A stretch of 47,841 bases of DNA from an uncultured bacterium (GCA_903954065.1 CAJBME010000126.1:1-47841); one strand, 5' to 3'; positions 1 to 8,222 are shown, counted from the stretch's first letter. Numbers and translations: made by a program. The notes: generated by a model from the sequence alone, not told the origin.

Positions 1-33
1 GGCACTGTAGGCGGGTACGCCGTCCCCGGTTAC

Positions 34-162
34 CACACTTGGCCTTCGGGCCACATCCCACAACACCATGGCTCCGAATCCGCTTCTTCGCATCCGGCCG
101 CCTGCCAAAAAGACGTTCGGAGAGGCGTTCGGCGCCGCGACCGGGGTCAGCGACCCGCGGCT
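34..162. repeat. Dispersed repeat, unit 1 (left window end)
   Basis: The core, from about 68 to 162, reads ATGGCTCCGAATCCGCTTCT followed by a CGCATCCGG stretch, CTGCCAAAAAGACGTTCGG, AGAGGCGTTCGGCGCCGCGA and a small palindrome around GGGTCAGCGACCC. It is repeated almost unchanged at 177-283 and, as a core only, at 47734-47808. The leader (about 28-67, with CCGGTTACCACACTTGG and GGGCCACATC) also matches 47692-47733. Frames that stay open through it are low-complexity and differ between copies, so I treat it as non-coding. Function unknown. Because copies lie at both window ends, it probably caused the assembly to break here. Confidence 0.85.
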
Positions 163-176
163 ACAGAAGATCCCCC

Positions 177-283
177 CTCAAGACAATGGCTGCGAAACCG
201 CTTTTTCGCATCCGGTCGCCTGCCAAAAAGACGTTCGGAGAGGCGTTCGGCGCGGCGACCGGGGTCAGCGACCCACGGCGACA
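177..283. repeat. Dispersed repeat, unit 2
   Basis: Second copy of the repeat, starting CTCAAGACAATGGCTGCG and spaced about 118 bp from unit 1. Only a few substitutions separate the cores (for example CTTTTTCG for CTTCTTCG, and GCGGCGACC for GCCGCGACC). The remaining bases up to 413, before the lipoprotein stop codon, show nothing I can name apart from a 10-bp palindrome AAGGGCCCTT at about 407-416. Confidence 0.85.
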
Positions 284-413
284 AAAGCTCCGAATACGAA
301 ACAACTGCGCAGGTCAGTTCACTTCCCGACGAGGGCCAATGGGACGATAACAATTTCGATACCGTGAGCCCATCGTGTCATCTTGAAATGATCCCGAGGT
401 GGGGCAAGGGCCC

Positions 414-1007
414 TTAGATTCCGCCCATGAAGTCCGCCCATTTCTCCGTTCTTTTGTCCCTCGAAATGTCATATTTTTCCATGATTGTGAACGGAATCGT
501 GGTGCCGTTCTTCTGCGTGAACTGGCCTTTGATGAGGAGCGTGAACGGCTCGTCGCGGGTGATGACGCGGGGGAATTCTGCCTTAATGATCCGCTCCGTG
601 GTTTTCACAACGCCTTCCGACGTGCTGTTGTAGGATTCATACGGTTGCGCTGGGAAGTGCATCGGCATTTTGAGCGCGGCGACTTTAGGGGCCTGGGTGC
701 CGTCAGCATAGGTCACCGTCACTGTGGTGATCTCGGCGGCGACGAAGGTGAAAGTATCATCAATGTAATAAGCCCGTATGTGATAAGGTTTTTTGCTCTT
801 CACCGAACCACCCAGTAAGTTGGGAACAGTGATGTTGGTGTCGATTTCCACCTTCGGAACGGGCGTCTTGGCCGCGGGTGTTTTGGTAACGGGTTTCTTA
901 TCGACAGCCGTGAACAACACCGTGTCATATTTGAAATTGCACGAGGACAACAGGAGAGTTGTGACCAGCAGTACTGATCGTGCGGCGCGATGGGTATGGG
1001 TATTCAT
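414..1007 (-). CDS. Hypothetical lipoprotein
   Basis: A 197-residue protein of unknown function. It opens with a lipoprotein signal: a basic n-region (MNTHTHRAARS), a hydrophobic stretch and the lipobox LSSC with the acceptor Cys at residue 23, so it should be exported and lipid-anchored. A Lys/Pro/Thr-rich linker with repeated KTP-like steps follows, then a beta-rich segment with alternating Thr/Val residues. I recognise no catalytic motif; the body could be an Ig-like or adhesin-like beta domain (inference). An in-frame ATG at 1022 adds five residues and is an alternative start; neither start has a Shine-Dalgarno sequence. The frame stays open upstream to 1265, but that part is Arg/Pro-rich and looks like an out-of-gene extension. 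It diverges from the subtilase-like gene at 1292. Confidence 0.75.
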   Translation of the reverse strand: MNTHTHRAARSVLLVTTLLLSSCNFKYDTVLFTAVDKKPVTKTPAAKTPVPKVEIDTNITVPNLLGGSVKSKKPYHIRAYYIDDTFTFVAAEITTVTVTYADGTQAPKVAALKMPMHFPAQPYESYNSTSEGVVKTTERIIKAEFPRVITRDEPFTLLIKGQFTQKNGTTIPFTIMEKYDISRDKRTEKWADFMGGI

Positions 1008-1250
1008 CGTAGAGGTCAGCATGATTTTTTTATAGTTTACGTCAAGTATAGGCTCTAGCGGATTCGTTTCGCCTGATGGCGATTTTCTGCTGAGGAGGTG
1101 GCGTCGGGAGTGTGTTCGCCGGACGCGCCATGCGGGGTGGAATCGGAGTTGGACGTACGTCCGGCGCGCCTGCTTTTTCTCGGCCGGGTCGGAGACACCG
1201 TCTGCGTGGTTTCTCTGCGAGGCGGTTATGTGCGCGGTTATGAAAGAAAG

Positions 1251-1264
1251 TGGTAGCGCTTTCA
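1251..1264. promoter_or_regulatory. Candidate LacI/GalR-family operator
   Basis: The 14-mer TGGTAGCGCTTTCA is an imperfect palindrome centred on CG: ten of its 14 positions pair symmetrically. It fits the known LacI-family operator form TGnnAnCGnTnnCA. It lies 27 bp before the ATG of the subtilase-like gene, where a repressor would block transcription. No LacI-type regulator is encoded in the window, so the link is inferred from the site alone. Confidence 0.4.
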
Positions 1265-1291
1265 CTCTGATTCATTAAAAGGATGTAACAC

Positions 1292-2974
1292 ATGCTTTTG
1301 AGATGGACGAAGGATTCGGGTTTTCTCCGGTTGCGGGTGAGCCTGAGCGTTGATTTGGGTTTGAGGTGCGCGGTCATGATTGCCGTGACCGGTTCGTCTG
1401 CCTATGGGACGTGGCAGGATGACATTGGTTTTAGCCGACTCTGGCAGCAGCTGGACAGCGCCCGACCGACTGGCGCTGGGGTGAGGGTGGCGTTGGTTGA
1501 GGCGTCGCTGAATGGACCGGGGGATCCGTATCTTCCGAGTGCTGATCTGCGGCCGACGAGCGGAAACTTTGCTGGAAAGCAGTTGTCTTTTGTGTCTGGG
1601 CCGGCGCCTGTTTCCGGGCATGCGGCGCGGGCGGGATCGTTTTTCTTTGGCCGCAATACCGACCCGTTGTTGGGGGACGCCTCGGTGGCGCCGGGAGCGG
1701 GTGACGGGCCTGATGCTGGGGTTGAGTGTTATCAATCGGACCGGTGGTTGGGACCTGATTTTCTGCGGATGGGCAGTGATGTCTGGCCGACGGGGGCCGG
1801 GCGGGTGGTAGCCAATCATTCATGGATTGGCATGAGTGGTGTTGAGTTTACGGCGGAGCAGGTCAACGAGGCCTTGCAGCGGCTTGACTGGACGGTTGAG
1901 AGGGATGATTCGGTGGTGGTGGTGGGTTTGAACAATGGGGCTGGCACGCCGGTCCCTCCGCTGCTGGCCTCGGCGTACAACGTGCTATCGATTGGCCGTT
2001 CTGATGGACGGCATAGTACGGGGGTGAGTTCCTATGAAGTGGACGGGGTGGGGCGAATCAAACCAGAGTTAGTGGCGCCGATGACGGCGACGAGTTGGTC
2101 TACGGCGGTGGTGAGTTCCTGTGCGGCGCTGTTGCGCGAGGCGGCGGCTGCTTTTTCACCTGAGGCCCAGTCGTCCGAGGTAATGCGTGCGCTCTTATTG
2201 GCTGGGGCCCGCAGATCTCCATTTTTGGGCTGGGCGAATTCTGCGACTCGGCCGTTGGATGCTCATTTTGGGGCGGGGGAGGTGAACGTCTGGCGTTCCT
2301 ATCAAATTCTTGCGGCAGGAGACGGCGGTGACGGCGGTGACGTGAGGCCCCTTTCTTCCGGTCCGCATGGGTGGCGCCATGGGGTGGCGCCGGGAGCGGG
2401 CGAGCGGCACGGGTATGGATTGGTGATTCCTCCGGGGTGTGTGGCCCGGGAGTTGGCTGCGGCGCTTGTCTGGAATCGGACGGTCGATGTCGCGCCGGAG
2501 GCGAGCTGGCAGGAGGTGGAGCCAGAGCTGGTGAATCTTGACCTGCGGCTCGAGACAAAGGCGGGTGAGCAACCGGGGGTGGAGCTGGCTCGTAGCGAGA
2601 CCGGAGCGGATGGCAGTATCTCCCATCCTTTGGAATACGTCCGGCAGCGCAATCTGGCGGCTGGCGAGTATGAGTTGGTCGTGCACACGGCCGCGGCGGT
2701 GAGCGAGGAGGGGAGGCCCTACGGGCTAGCTTGGTTCAGCGAGTTGGCGCCGGTGGCTGATCCTGTCCTCGACGTCGGGCTCACGCCCGGTGAAAACACG
2801 GTCGCTTTGCATCTGAGTCATCTCGGGGTCGGTCTGACCTATGACCTTGAGTGTTCAGCGGATCTGCAGACGTGGGCCGTGGAGCAATCGCTGACGGCCG
2901 AGGCTGTCGAGGCTACAGTGGCGCTTCCTCTGGGTGGGGAGCCGGCATTCTTTCGGGTGGCTTGGCATCCGTGA
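1292..2974 (+). CDS. Subtilase-like (S8) secreted protein, catalytic site degenerate
   Basis: A 560-residue protein with the outline of a subtilisin-like peptidase. GVRVALVEA (62-71) sits where the catalytic Asp strand should be but has Glu70 in place of Asp. SGHAARAG (108-115) is at the His position (His110), and a Ser motif ATSWSTA is at about 266-272 (Ser268) in place of the usual GTSMAxP. An Asn in VGLNNGAG could serve the oxyanion hole. The C-terminal 50 residues form a small beta module ending in FFRVAWHP, a tail type seen on verrucomicrobial exported proteins. The N-terminal hydrophobic stretch (about 14-38) could be a signal peptide, and a start at the internal Met29 is possible. It has one of the few good Shine-Dalgarno sequences here (AAAGGA, about 9 bp upstream). 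Either a divergent protease or a pseudoenzyme. Confidence 0.75.
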   Translation: MLLRWTKDSGFLRLRVSLSVDLGLRCAVMIAVTGSSAYGTWQDDIGFSRLWQQLDSARPTGAGVRVALVEASLNGPGDPYLPSADLRPTSGNFAGKQLSFVSGPAPVSGHAARAGSFFFGRNTDPLLGDASVAPGAGDGPDAGVECYQSDRWLGPDFLRMGSDVWPTGAGRVVANHSWIGMSGVEFTAEQVNEALQRLDWTVERDDSVVVVGLNNGAGTPVPPLLASAYNVLSIGRSDGRHSTGVSSYEVDGVGRIKPELVAPMTATSWSTAVVSSCAALLREAAAAFSPEAQSSEVMRALLLAGARRSPFLGWANSATRPLDAHFGAGEVNVWRSYQILAAGDGGDGGDVRPLSSGPHGWRHGVAPGAGERHGYGLVIPPGCVARELAAALVWNRTVDVAPEASWQEVEPELVNLDLRLETKAGEQPGVELARSETGADGSISHPLEYVRQRNLAAGEYELVVHTAAAVSEEGRPYGLAWFSELAPVADPVLDVGLTPGENTVALHLSHLGVGLTYDLECSADLQTWAVEQSLTAEAVEATVALPLGGEPAFFRVAWHP

Positions 2975-3087
2975 GTGGGGATATTGAGGCGCATTTCTTT
3001 CACCTCGTTATTGTTGGGGCTTTTTTTCTTTGATTTTTGTTGGTCTTATTGCGTGCGACGCCAGCCAGCGCTAGGCTGTTAGTGACC

Positions 3088-3885
3088 ATGGACAAGCTCC
3101 AAGAAATCATCGCGCATAAACGCACTGAAATCGCCAAGATCCTTCCGCTGGAGGAAAAGTACCGCCATGAGGCGGCTCTGCGGAATGACTTTCGCTCGCT
3201 TTATCGCGCGCTCGACCTTGGTCCTGATCGCCTTGGTCTCATTGCTGAAGTCAAAAAAGCGTCGCCTTCAGTGGGGGTGATCACGGAGTCATTTGATCCG
3301 GTCAATCAGGCTCGTTTGTATGCTCAAGCGGGAGCCAGCGCTATTTCTGTACTGACGGACGAGAAGTTTTTCCAGGGGCAGCTGAGTTATCTGACGCAGA
3401 TCCGCCGCGCGGTGGACGTTCCGGTTTTGCGCAAAGATTTCATCATCCATGAGGTTCAGATTTACGAGGCGGTCATCGCTGGGGCTGATGCGATTCTCCT
3501 GATTGTGGCGGCTCTGACCGACGAAGAATTAAGTCGTTTGCAGGCGTGCGCTCATGCCTGCCAGCTGGATGTTTTGGTGGAGGTGCACAATCGCGAGGAG
3601 ATGGATCGGGCCATTGACATGGAGGCGCGGCTGATTGGCATTAACAATCGCAATCTGAAGACGTTTCTAGTGGATCTTCATACCACGGAGGACTTGAGCG
3701 AAGACGTGCCGGATGATGTGCTGCTGGTGAGTGAAAGTGGCATTAAAACCCCGGAGGATGCTCGGCTGGTTCAGTCGTGGGGGGCGAATGCCCTGCTGGT
3801 GGGCGAGGCGCTGATGCGGGCGGATGACGTGGAGGCGGCTGTGCGCGCCATGATGCAGCCGGACATTATGGCGGAGGAGCCATAG
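3088..3885 (+). CDS. trpC: Indole-3-glycerol phosphate synthase
   Basis: A 265-residue cytoplasmic TIM-barrel enzyme that closes the indole ring in tryptophan synthesis, converting CdRP to indole-3-glycerol phosphate. The full set of family motifs is present: EVKKASPS near 65 (catalytic Lys and phosphate-site Ser), VLRKDFIIHEVQIYE near 110 (catalytic Lys), LVEVHNREEM, GINNRNLKTF, and SESGIKTPEDA followed by ALLVGEALMR. Length is normal. The frame is open from a TTG at 3037, but the ATG at 3088 gives MDKLQEIIAHKR, the usual N-terminus, and is preferred. No other trp gene is adjacent, so it appears to stand alone. No clear Shine-Dalgarno sequence is seen. Confidence 0.97.
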   Translation: MDKLQEIIAHKRTEIAKILPLEEKYRHEAALRNDFRSLYRALDLGPDRLGLIAEVKKASPSVGVITESFDPVNQARLYAQAGASAISVLTDEKFFQGQLSYLTQIRRAVDVPVLRKDFIIHEVQIYEAVIAGADAILLIVAALTDEELSRLQACAHACQLDVLVEVHNREEMDRAIDMEARLIGINNRNLKTFLVDLHTTEDLSEDVPDDVLLVSESGIKTPEDARLVQSWGANALLVGEALMRADDVEAAVRAMMQPDIMAEEP

Positions 3886-3977
3886 AGTCGGCGGCGCCTC
3901 GATATGGGACGTTTTTTTTCGACTGAGTCAAACCAGTGGAGGCTTGCGCAGGATAGCGGCTCCGCTAGGCTCGGAGT

Positions 3978-5267
3978 ATGACGCAATTATCGAGCTTTTT
4001 GGGAAAGCCTGGCGTGGCTTCTCGTCGTTCTCTTTTGGGCAAGGTGGGGTTGGCGGCCATGGGGGTGTGTTTCATGACTCCGTTTGAGAGCGGGTGGGCC
4101 AAGCCGGATGAAGTCGTGCCGCGGAAAATTGTCGTGGGCGCGTTGTTGTCGCTGACGGGCGAGTGGTCGTCGCTGGGACTGGCCAGCCAGGCGGCTTTGC
4201 AGATTGCGGTGGACGATTTGAACGCGGAGTTTCGGCAGGCGGGTTTGCCGACGGTGGTTGAGTTGCGGGTGGAGGACACGAAACTCGACCCGGTGCTGGC
4301 TGAGCAGGCGTTTTTGAAGCTGACTCGGCGTTACAATGTGAGTGTTGTCATCGGGCCGCAATCGAGTTCCGAGGTGCGGGCGATCAAGCCACTGGCTGAC
4401 CGGCTGGGGGTCTTGGTGGTGAGTCAGGGGAGTACGGCCTCCTCGCTGGCGTTTGCGGATGATGCCATTTTTCGGTTTTGTCCGGCCGATGTTGAAGAAG
4501 GTCAGGCGGTCGCGGGGCTGATGGCTGTGGACAAGATCACGACGGTGGTGCCCTTGTGGAGGGCGGACCCCGGCAATGACGGACTGCATAATTCCACCAA
4601 ATCGGCCTTTTCGGCGCTGGGTGGGACGTTCACTGAGGGTGTGCGCTATGTGGAGAGCGAGACATCATTTACGGATGAGGTGCTCGCGATTGCCGGGCAG
4701 GTCCGGGCGGCCAGTGTGCCGGGGGCCACGGTGGCGGTGTATCTGGCTAGTTTCGATGAAGGTATTGCTATCCTTGAGTTGGCTCGCCATTACCCGGAGC
4801 TGGCTGGGGTCAAGTGGTACAGTGGTGACGGGCTGACCCAGAGTGTTGCGCTGCTGGCCAGTCCCACGGCGGCGGCCTTTGCGGCGGCGGTTCGTTTCAC
4901 CGCGCCGACGGTCGGACTGGATCCGGCGGCGGCGAGTATCTCCCAACCGCTCTCGGATAAGATTCAGGCCAAAGTGGGATTTGTCCCGGATGCTTTTGCG
5001 CTGGCGGCGTATGATGCGACCATCGTGGCCGTTCTGGCCCGCCAGGAAGTGCCGGTCCAGCGCGGGACCAAGTCGCGCGTCAAGTCGCTCTGGCCAACCT
5101 TCGTGCGCAATGCCAATCGCTACTGGGGGGCGACGGGCGCCACCACCCTGAATGCAGCTGGCGACCGCAAAGTGGGCAATTACGACTTTTTCACCGTGGT
5201 GGACGCCGCGGGCGGGCTGTCATGGCAATTCACCGGTGCGTTCGTGAATGGTCAGGTGATCGAATAA
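3978..5267 (+). CDS. Tat-exported ABC-type substrate-binding protein (LivJ-like)
   Basis: A 429-residue periplasmic binding protein of the Peripla_BP_6 (branched-chain amino acid/amide) family. The N-terminus carries a twin-arginine signal (SRRSLLGKVGLAAMG, residues 16-30). IVVGALLSLTGEWSSLGLAS at about 51 is the typical first strand and ligand loop of LivJ-type proteins. VVIGPQSSSEVRAIKPLAD and VVSQGSTASSLAF match the second ligand-binding segments, and the late YDATIVAVLA helix is also typical. No permease or ATPase gene is nearby, so it is an orphan: it may serve a transporter elsewhere or act as a sensor. Ligand unknown. A GGAG lies too close to the ATG (about 2 bp) to be a normal ribosome site. 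The gap to trpC (92 bp) contains a T8 run at 3912-3919 but no convincing stem. Confidence 0.85.
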   Translation: MTQLSSFLGKPGVASRRSLLGKVGLAAMGVCFMTPFESGWAKPDEVVPRKIVVGALLSLTGEWSSLGLASQAALQIAVDDLNAEFRQAGLPTVVELRVEDTKLDPVLAEQAFLKLTRRYNVSVVIGPQSSSEVRAIKPLADRLGVLVVSQGSTASSLAFADDAIFRFCPADVEEGQAVAGLMAVDKITTVVPLWRADPGNDGLHNSTKSAFSALGGTFTEGVRYVESETSFTDEVLAIAGQVRAASVPGATVAVYLASFDEGIAILELARHYPELAGVKWYSGDGLTQSVALLASPTAAAFAAAVRFTAPTVGLDPAAASISQPLSDKIQAKVGFVPDAFALAAYDATIVAVLARQEVPVQRGTKSRVKSLWPTFVRNANRYWGATGATTLNAAGDRKVGNYDFFTVVDAAGGLSWQFTGAFVNGQVIE

Positions 5268-5355
5268 GACGAAGAAGAAACTCGTCCCACAGCCCGCCCT
5301 GTTGGGGCTGGGAAGGCGGCGTTCGTCTCACGGCCTCCTCTGTGGATTCGAAGCC

Positions 5356-5374
5356 AGTCACCCTCATGGTGACT
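5356..5374. other. Short perfect hairpin between convergent genes
   Basis: AGTCACC, a five-base loop CTCAT, then GGTGACT. The stem is perfect but no T-run follows on either strand, so it is not a standard terminator. It lies in the 256-bp space between the convergent genes ending at 5267 and 5524. A TTCGAA at 5347-5352 briefly suggests a tRNA T-loop, but no acceptor, D or anticodon arms can be built around it. Confidence 0.35.
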
Positions 5375-5443
5375 AGAGCACAAGGAGCAGGAGATTGTTT
5401 TGGCTCAGGCCAGACGGTGAAGGCAGGCGGGGTGGCGAGCCGC

Positions 5444-5480
5444 AAAAAGGCCCACCTCCCGGGACTCGGGATGGTGGGCC
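5444..5480 (-). terminator. Rho-independent terminator of the metalloprotease gene
   Basis: On the minus strand, GGCCCACCATCCCG pairs with CGGGAGGTGGGCC (13 base pairs with one bulged base), directly followed by TTTTT. It lies about 44 bp past the stop codon of the minus-strand gene ending at 5524. Read on the plus strand the stem has no T-run, so it acts for the minus strand. Confidence 0.85.
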
Positions 5481-5523
5481 AGAATGAACTCAACGAGGGG
5501 TGTCGATGAAACTCGAGCCGCGG

Positions 5524-7782
5524 TTAGCGGGTGATTGAATTACTCGACAGCGTATTCAGCGTGGAGTCGTACGTATTGCCGGTCGCGGTCACTCCGGTGA
5601 TGGTGAAGGTGAAGGTTCCGGGGGTGAGGGTCCGGGCGGAGGTGAAGCCGATGGTACCATTGTTGGCGGTGCGGCCGCTGGCATTGCCGGTGACTACGCC
5701 GCTCCAGCGGCCGGTGACGGTGGCTCCCGACTTAACCGTTCCATTGACGTTGCGAATCGTCACCACGGCCCGGGCGGTGGTGCCGCGGTTGTTGGTCGCC
5801 GTCGTCATGGCGATGCTGGCCACGTAGATCCGGTTATCAGGAGTGACGGTGATGGTCACCCGTGCGGAATTGGAGAGACCGCCTTCATTGTCCACAACGA
5901 CGAGCGAGGCCGTGTACGTGCCGACGGCCGTATAGGTATGGACGGGATTGGCTTCAGTGGAGTTGGCGGTGCCGTCTCCGAAAGTCCAATTATACTGAAC
6001 AACGGTGCCATCGGTGTCCGTCGAGCCCGCGCTGGAGAATTGTACCGTCAGCGGGCTGCGGCCGGAGATCGGTGTCGACTGGGACGCGACGGCGGTGGGC
6101 AGTTGATTGCCGACGACGGTGATGGTCACCTGAGTGGAGCTGGAGAGACCGCCATCATCGAAAACGACGAGCGAAGCGGTGTAGGTGCCGACAGCGGTAT
6201 ACGTGTGCACGGGGTTGGCTTCAGTGGAGCCGACGGAGCCGTCGCCAAAATCCCAATCATACAGCGCGATGGTGCCATCGGTATCCGTCGAGCCGGCGCT
6301 GGAGAACTGCACGGTGAGCGGGCTGCGGCCGGAGACTGGGGTCGACTGAGCGGCGACGGCGGTGGGCGGTTGATTGCCGCTGCCGATCACGGTACCGGTC
6401 AATGAATACTGGCCGATGCTGCTGTAATCATTGTAGGCGGTTGTTGGGTCGCCGGTGCCGGTGCCGTCGATGGCCACGTAATACGTTCCGGCGTCGACGG
6501 TGAGAGTCAGGCTAGTTCCCAACGTGTCGGTGGGGCTGGCGGTGCCGAGGCGGTTGCCGCTGCCGTCGTAGAGGGCGAGTTCGATGTCGAGGTTGGGGGA
6601 GACCTCACTGGGTTGAGCGTTCAGGGTGATTTGACCGGCGGCGGTATTAAAGCCGAAGAGGTCGGCATCCAGCCTGGTTCCGATGATCCCGGTGGCGTTG
6701 AGGGCGGTGCCGTTCAGTGCGGTGGCAGTGATGATGGTATCGCCGTGGTCATCGGATTTTTGAGGCACGTGGGCCAGCATGGCGGTGAGGTCGTCTTGCG
6801 TCCGGTTGGCGAAGGCGTATTCACCTTTGCTGAAGTGGGTGACGGCATTGTAGTAACTATTGCCCATGATGGGTGCCCAATTGGCATGGCCGGCGTAATA
6901 TTCGGTGGCTTCGTTGGCCACGGTGGCCGGGTTATCCAAGCGGCCGTCGTGTTGGAGGCTGACGGTGTGGCCGACCTCGTGGCTGGTGGCTTCAGCGACG
7001 TATTTTGGGACGCCGTTGCCGAGCTGGGCGATGAAGACGAAGCAGGGGGTGTCTGAGTTCCAGCTAAAAGAGTTGAGGTAGGCGACGCCCCCGGCTCCGG
7101 CTCCGAACCAATCGGAACTACTGCCTCCGATGCAGACGCGCACGCCGTAGGTGGTATCGGCCGTGGTGGTTTTGCGCAGCGCTTCCAGCCCTGGGTCGGC
7201 GGTGGTCACATTCACGTTATGGGCCGAGTAGTCTTCGCTGACGTGCTGCCAGATTTGCAGGATGTTCGCGAGTTCGGTGGCGGAGAAGGCGGTCGTGACA
7301 GTCGCATCCACACTGTACGGAGGCGTGACGAGGGTGGCGCCATTGTTCCAGAGCGTACCGGAAGTCGTGTGTCCGTTAAAATCGAGATAAATCGTCCGAC
7401 TGGCTCCGGGATTGCTGTGGAGCGCGAAAGTCTCGGTCACCGTGAGCGCTTGGGCTGGGAGCGCATTGGCCGTGATGGCAGTGGTGGCCTGCGTCGTGGA
7501 GACAACAGGCGCCTCCTGACAAGCATAATAAAGCTGCCCCTTGCGGTCGGCCCGTAGCGAGCTCTGCGCGGCGCACATCGTCCGGAGCTCCATGCCCGTT
7601 TTTCCATACCACTCGGCCACTCGCGGGAGGTTAGTGCCTAATGCTTTCACGATTTCCATGCCCGCTACGTCCTTGGCCAGCGTGATAGATGGGAACGGTG
7701 GAGCGTCGGGAGACTGAGCGGACGCTCCTAGCACCGTGGCTAAAACGCCGCCCATAAGGGCAAGGTGGAATCGTGTGTTCAT
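5524..7782 (-). CDS. Secreted metzincin-like metalloprotease with PPC and two PKD domains
   Basis: 752 residues with a classical signal peptide (about 1-23, cleaved near GASAQS). The zinc site is HEVGHTVSLQHD (His268, Glu269, His272, His278), a HExxHxxSxxHD variant of the metzincin motif with Ser where Gly is usual, followed by WAPIMG, which fits the Met-turn. Then come a pre-peptidase C-terminal (PPC) domain (DADLFGFNTAAGQ ... AGTYYVAIDG), two PKD domains (both with SPLTVQFSSAGSTDTDG and NPVHTYTAVGTYTASLVV), and a C-terminal Ig-like beta domain rich in Thr. It should act outside the cytoplasm on proteins or glycoproteins, with PKD domains for binding or spacing. The start at 7782 was chosen over an in-frame ATG at 7806 because it begins the signal peptide cleanly and the promoter candidate would place the transcript start near 7804. 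Confidence 0.88.
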   Translation of the reverse strand: MNTRFHLALMGGVLATVLGASAQSPDAPPFPSITLAKDVAGMEIVKALGTNLPRVAEWYGKTGMELRTMCAAQSSLRADRKGQLYYACQEAPVVSTTQATTAITANALPAQALTVTETFALHSNPGASRTIYLDFNGHTTSGTLWNNGATLVTPPYSVDATVTTAFSATELANILQIWQHVSEDYSAHNVNVTTADPGLEALRKTTTADTTYGVRVCIGGSSSDWFGAGAGGVAYLNSFSWNSDTPCFVFIAQLGNGVPKYVAEATSHEVGHTVSLQHDGRLDNPATVANEATEYYAGHANWAPIMGNSYYNAVTHFSKGEYAFANRTQDDLTAMLAHVPQKSDDHGDTIITATALNGTALNATGIIGTRLDADLFGFNTAAGQITLNAQPSEVSPNLDIELALYDGSGNRLGTASPTDTLGTSLTLTVDAGTYYVAIDGTGTGDPTTAYNDYSSIGQYSLTGTVIGSGNQPPTAVAAQSTPVSGRSPLTVQFSSAGSTDTDGTIALYDWDFGDGSVGSTEANPVHTYTAVGTYTASLVVFDDGGLSSSTQVTITVVGNQLPTAVASQSTPISGRSPLTVQFSSAGSTDTDGTVVQYNWTFGDGTANSTEANPVHTYTAVGTYTASLVVVDNEGGLSNSARVTITVTPDNRIYVASIAMTTATNNRGTTARAVVTIRNVNGTVKSGATVTGRWSGVVTGNASGRTANNGTIGFTSARTLTPGTFTFTITGVTATGNTYDSTLNTLSSNSITR
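5843..6378 (-). repeat. Tandem PKD-domain duplication inside the metalloprotease gene
   Basis: Two adjacent units of about 265 bp (5843-6111 and 6112-6378), each coding for one PKD domain, share long stretches of near-identical DNA, for example around GGTTGGCTTCAGTGGAG and GCTGGAGAA. They mark an internal duplication in which the middle of the domain has drifted (DWDFGDGSVG versus NWTFGDGTAN). Confidence 0.8.
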
Positions 7783-7810
7783 AGTTTGGGGAAAATACTG
7801 ACTCATCTTA

Positions 7811-7838
7811 AGAATACAGCGCAGGCAAAAGAGGACAA
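7811..7838 (-). promoter_or_regulatory. Candidate sigma-70 promoter of the metalloprotease gene
   Basis: On the minus strand, TTGTCC and TATTCT are separated by 16 bp, a fair match to -35 and -10 boxes. It is followed after about 28 bp by the ATG at 7782. The flanking 7840-7925 is strongly AT-rich compared with the rest of the window and holds small inverted repeats (TTACA-AA-TGTAA and TAAC-TAATT-GTTA), which could bind a regulator. Confidence 0.4.
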
Positions 7839-7952
7839 TTTTTTCATTCCTTACAAATGTAACTAATTGTTAATAGTGCTGTAAAATATATTGATTATAA
7901 AATAATCTCACTTTTTAACTTCGATGGATACTTTTGTGATCTGATGTTTCAC

Positions 7953-8222
7953 TTAAGACCGGTGTTTTCCGGGCGGGGTGCGATCGGGGCCGAAGTATTT
8001 CTCACTGCGATAGCGGAGCCAGACGCGCAGGACTTGGGGGATTTGATCTTTTTCGGTGTCGGTGAGTTGTTGGTACAGAGTGAGGGCGCGTTCGCGTTCG
8101 CCGCGGCAGGCCTGATTGCGGTGGGCGTCCCAGTGGCTGCGGGCGAGGCGGATGAGGCGGCAGACCTCTTTAGTGAGCGCCTTGCCGGTGAGCGGGGTTG
8201 AGGCGTTTTTTTTGGTGGCCAT
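7953..8222 (-). CDS. Small conserved hypothetical protein
   Basis: 89 residues, basic at both ends with a helical centre: KEVCRLIRLARSHWDAHR, GERERALTLYQQL, then VLRVWLRYRSEKYFG. The composition is protein-like and the frame is free of other genes, which favours a real small gene over the overlapping plus-strand frame. No motif reveals a function; the basic helices could bind nucleic acid (inference only). The ATG at 8222 has no Shine-Dalgarno sequence. The next 170 bp up to the SDR gene show nothing further. Confidence 0.65.
   Translation of the reverse strand: MATKKNASTPLTGKALTKEVCRLIRLARSHWDAHRNQACRGERERALTLYQQLTDTEKDQIPQVLRVWLRYRSEKYFGPDRTPPGKHRS

Noticed and set aside
39..367. Open frames of about 100 codons on both strands at the left end
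   Set aside because: They run through the dispersed repeat, have low-complexity basic translations, and differ in frame between repeat copies.
3900..3925. Terminator after trpC (T8 run)
   Set aside because: No stable GC-rich stem precedes the T-run; only weak pairing is possible.
5340..5385. tRNA-like piece with TTCGAA and a perfect hairpin
   Set aside because: No acceptor stem, anticodon arm or D arm can be placed at the right distances.
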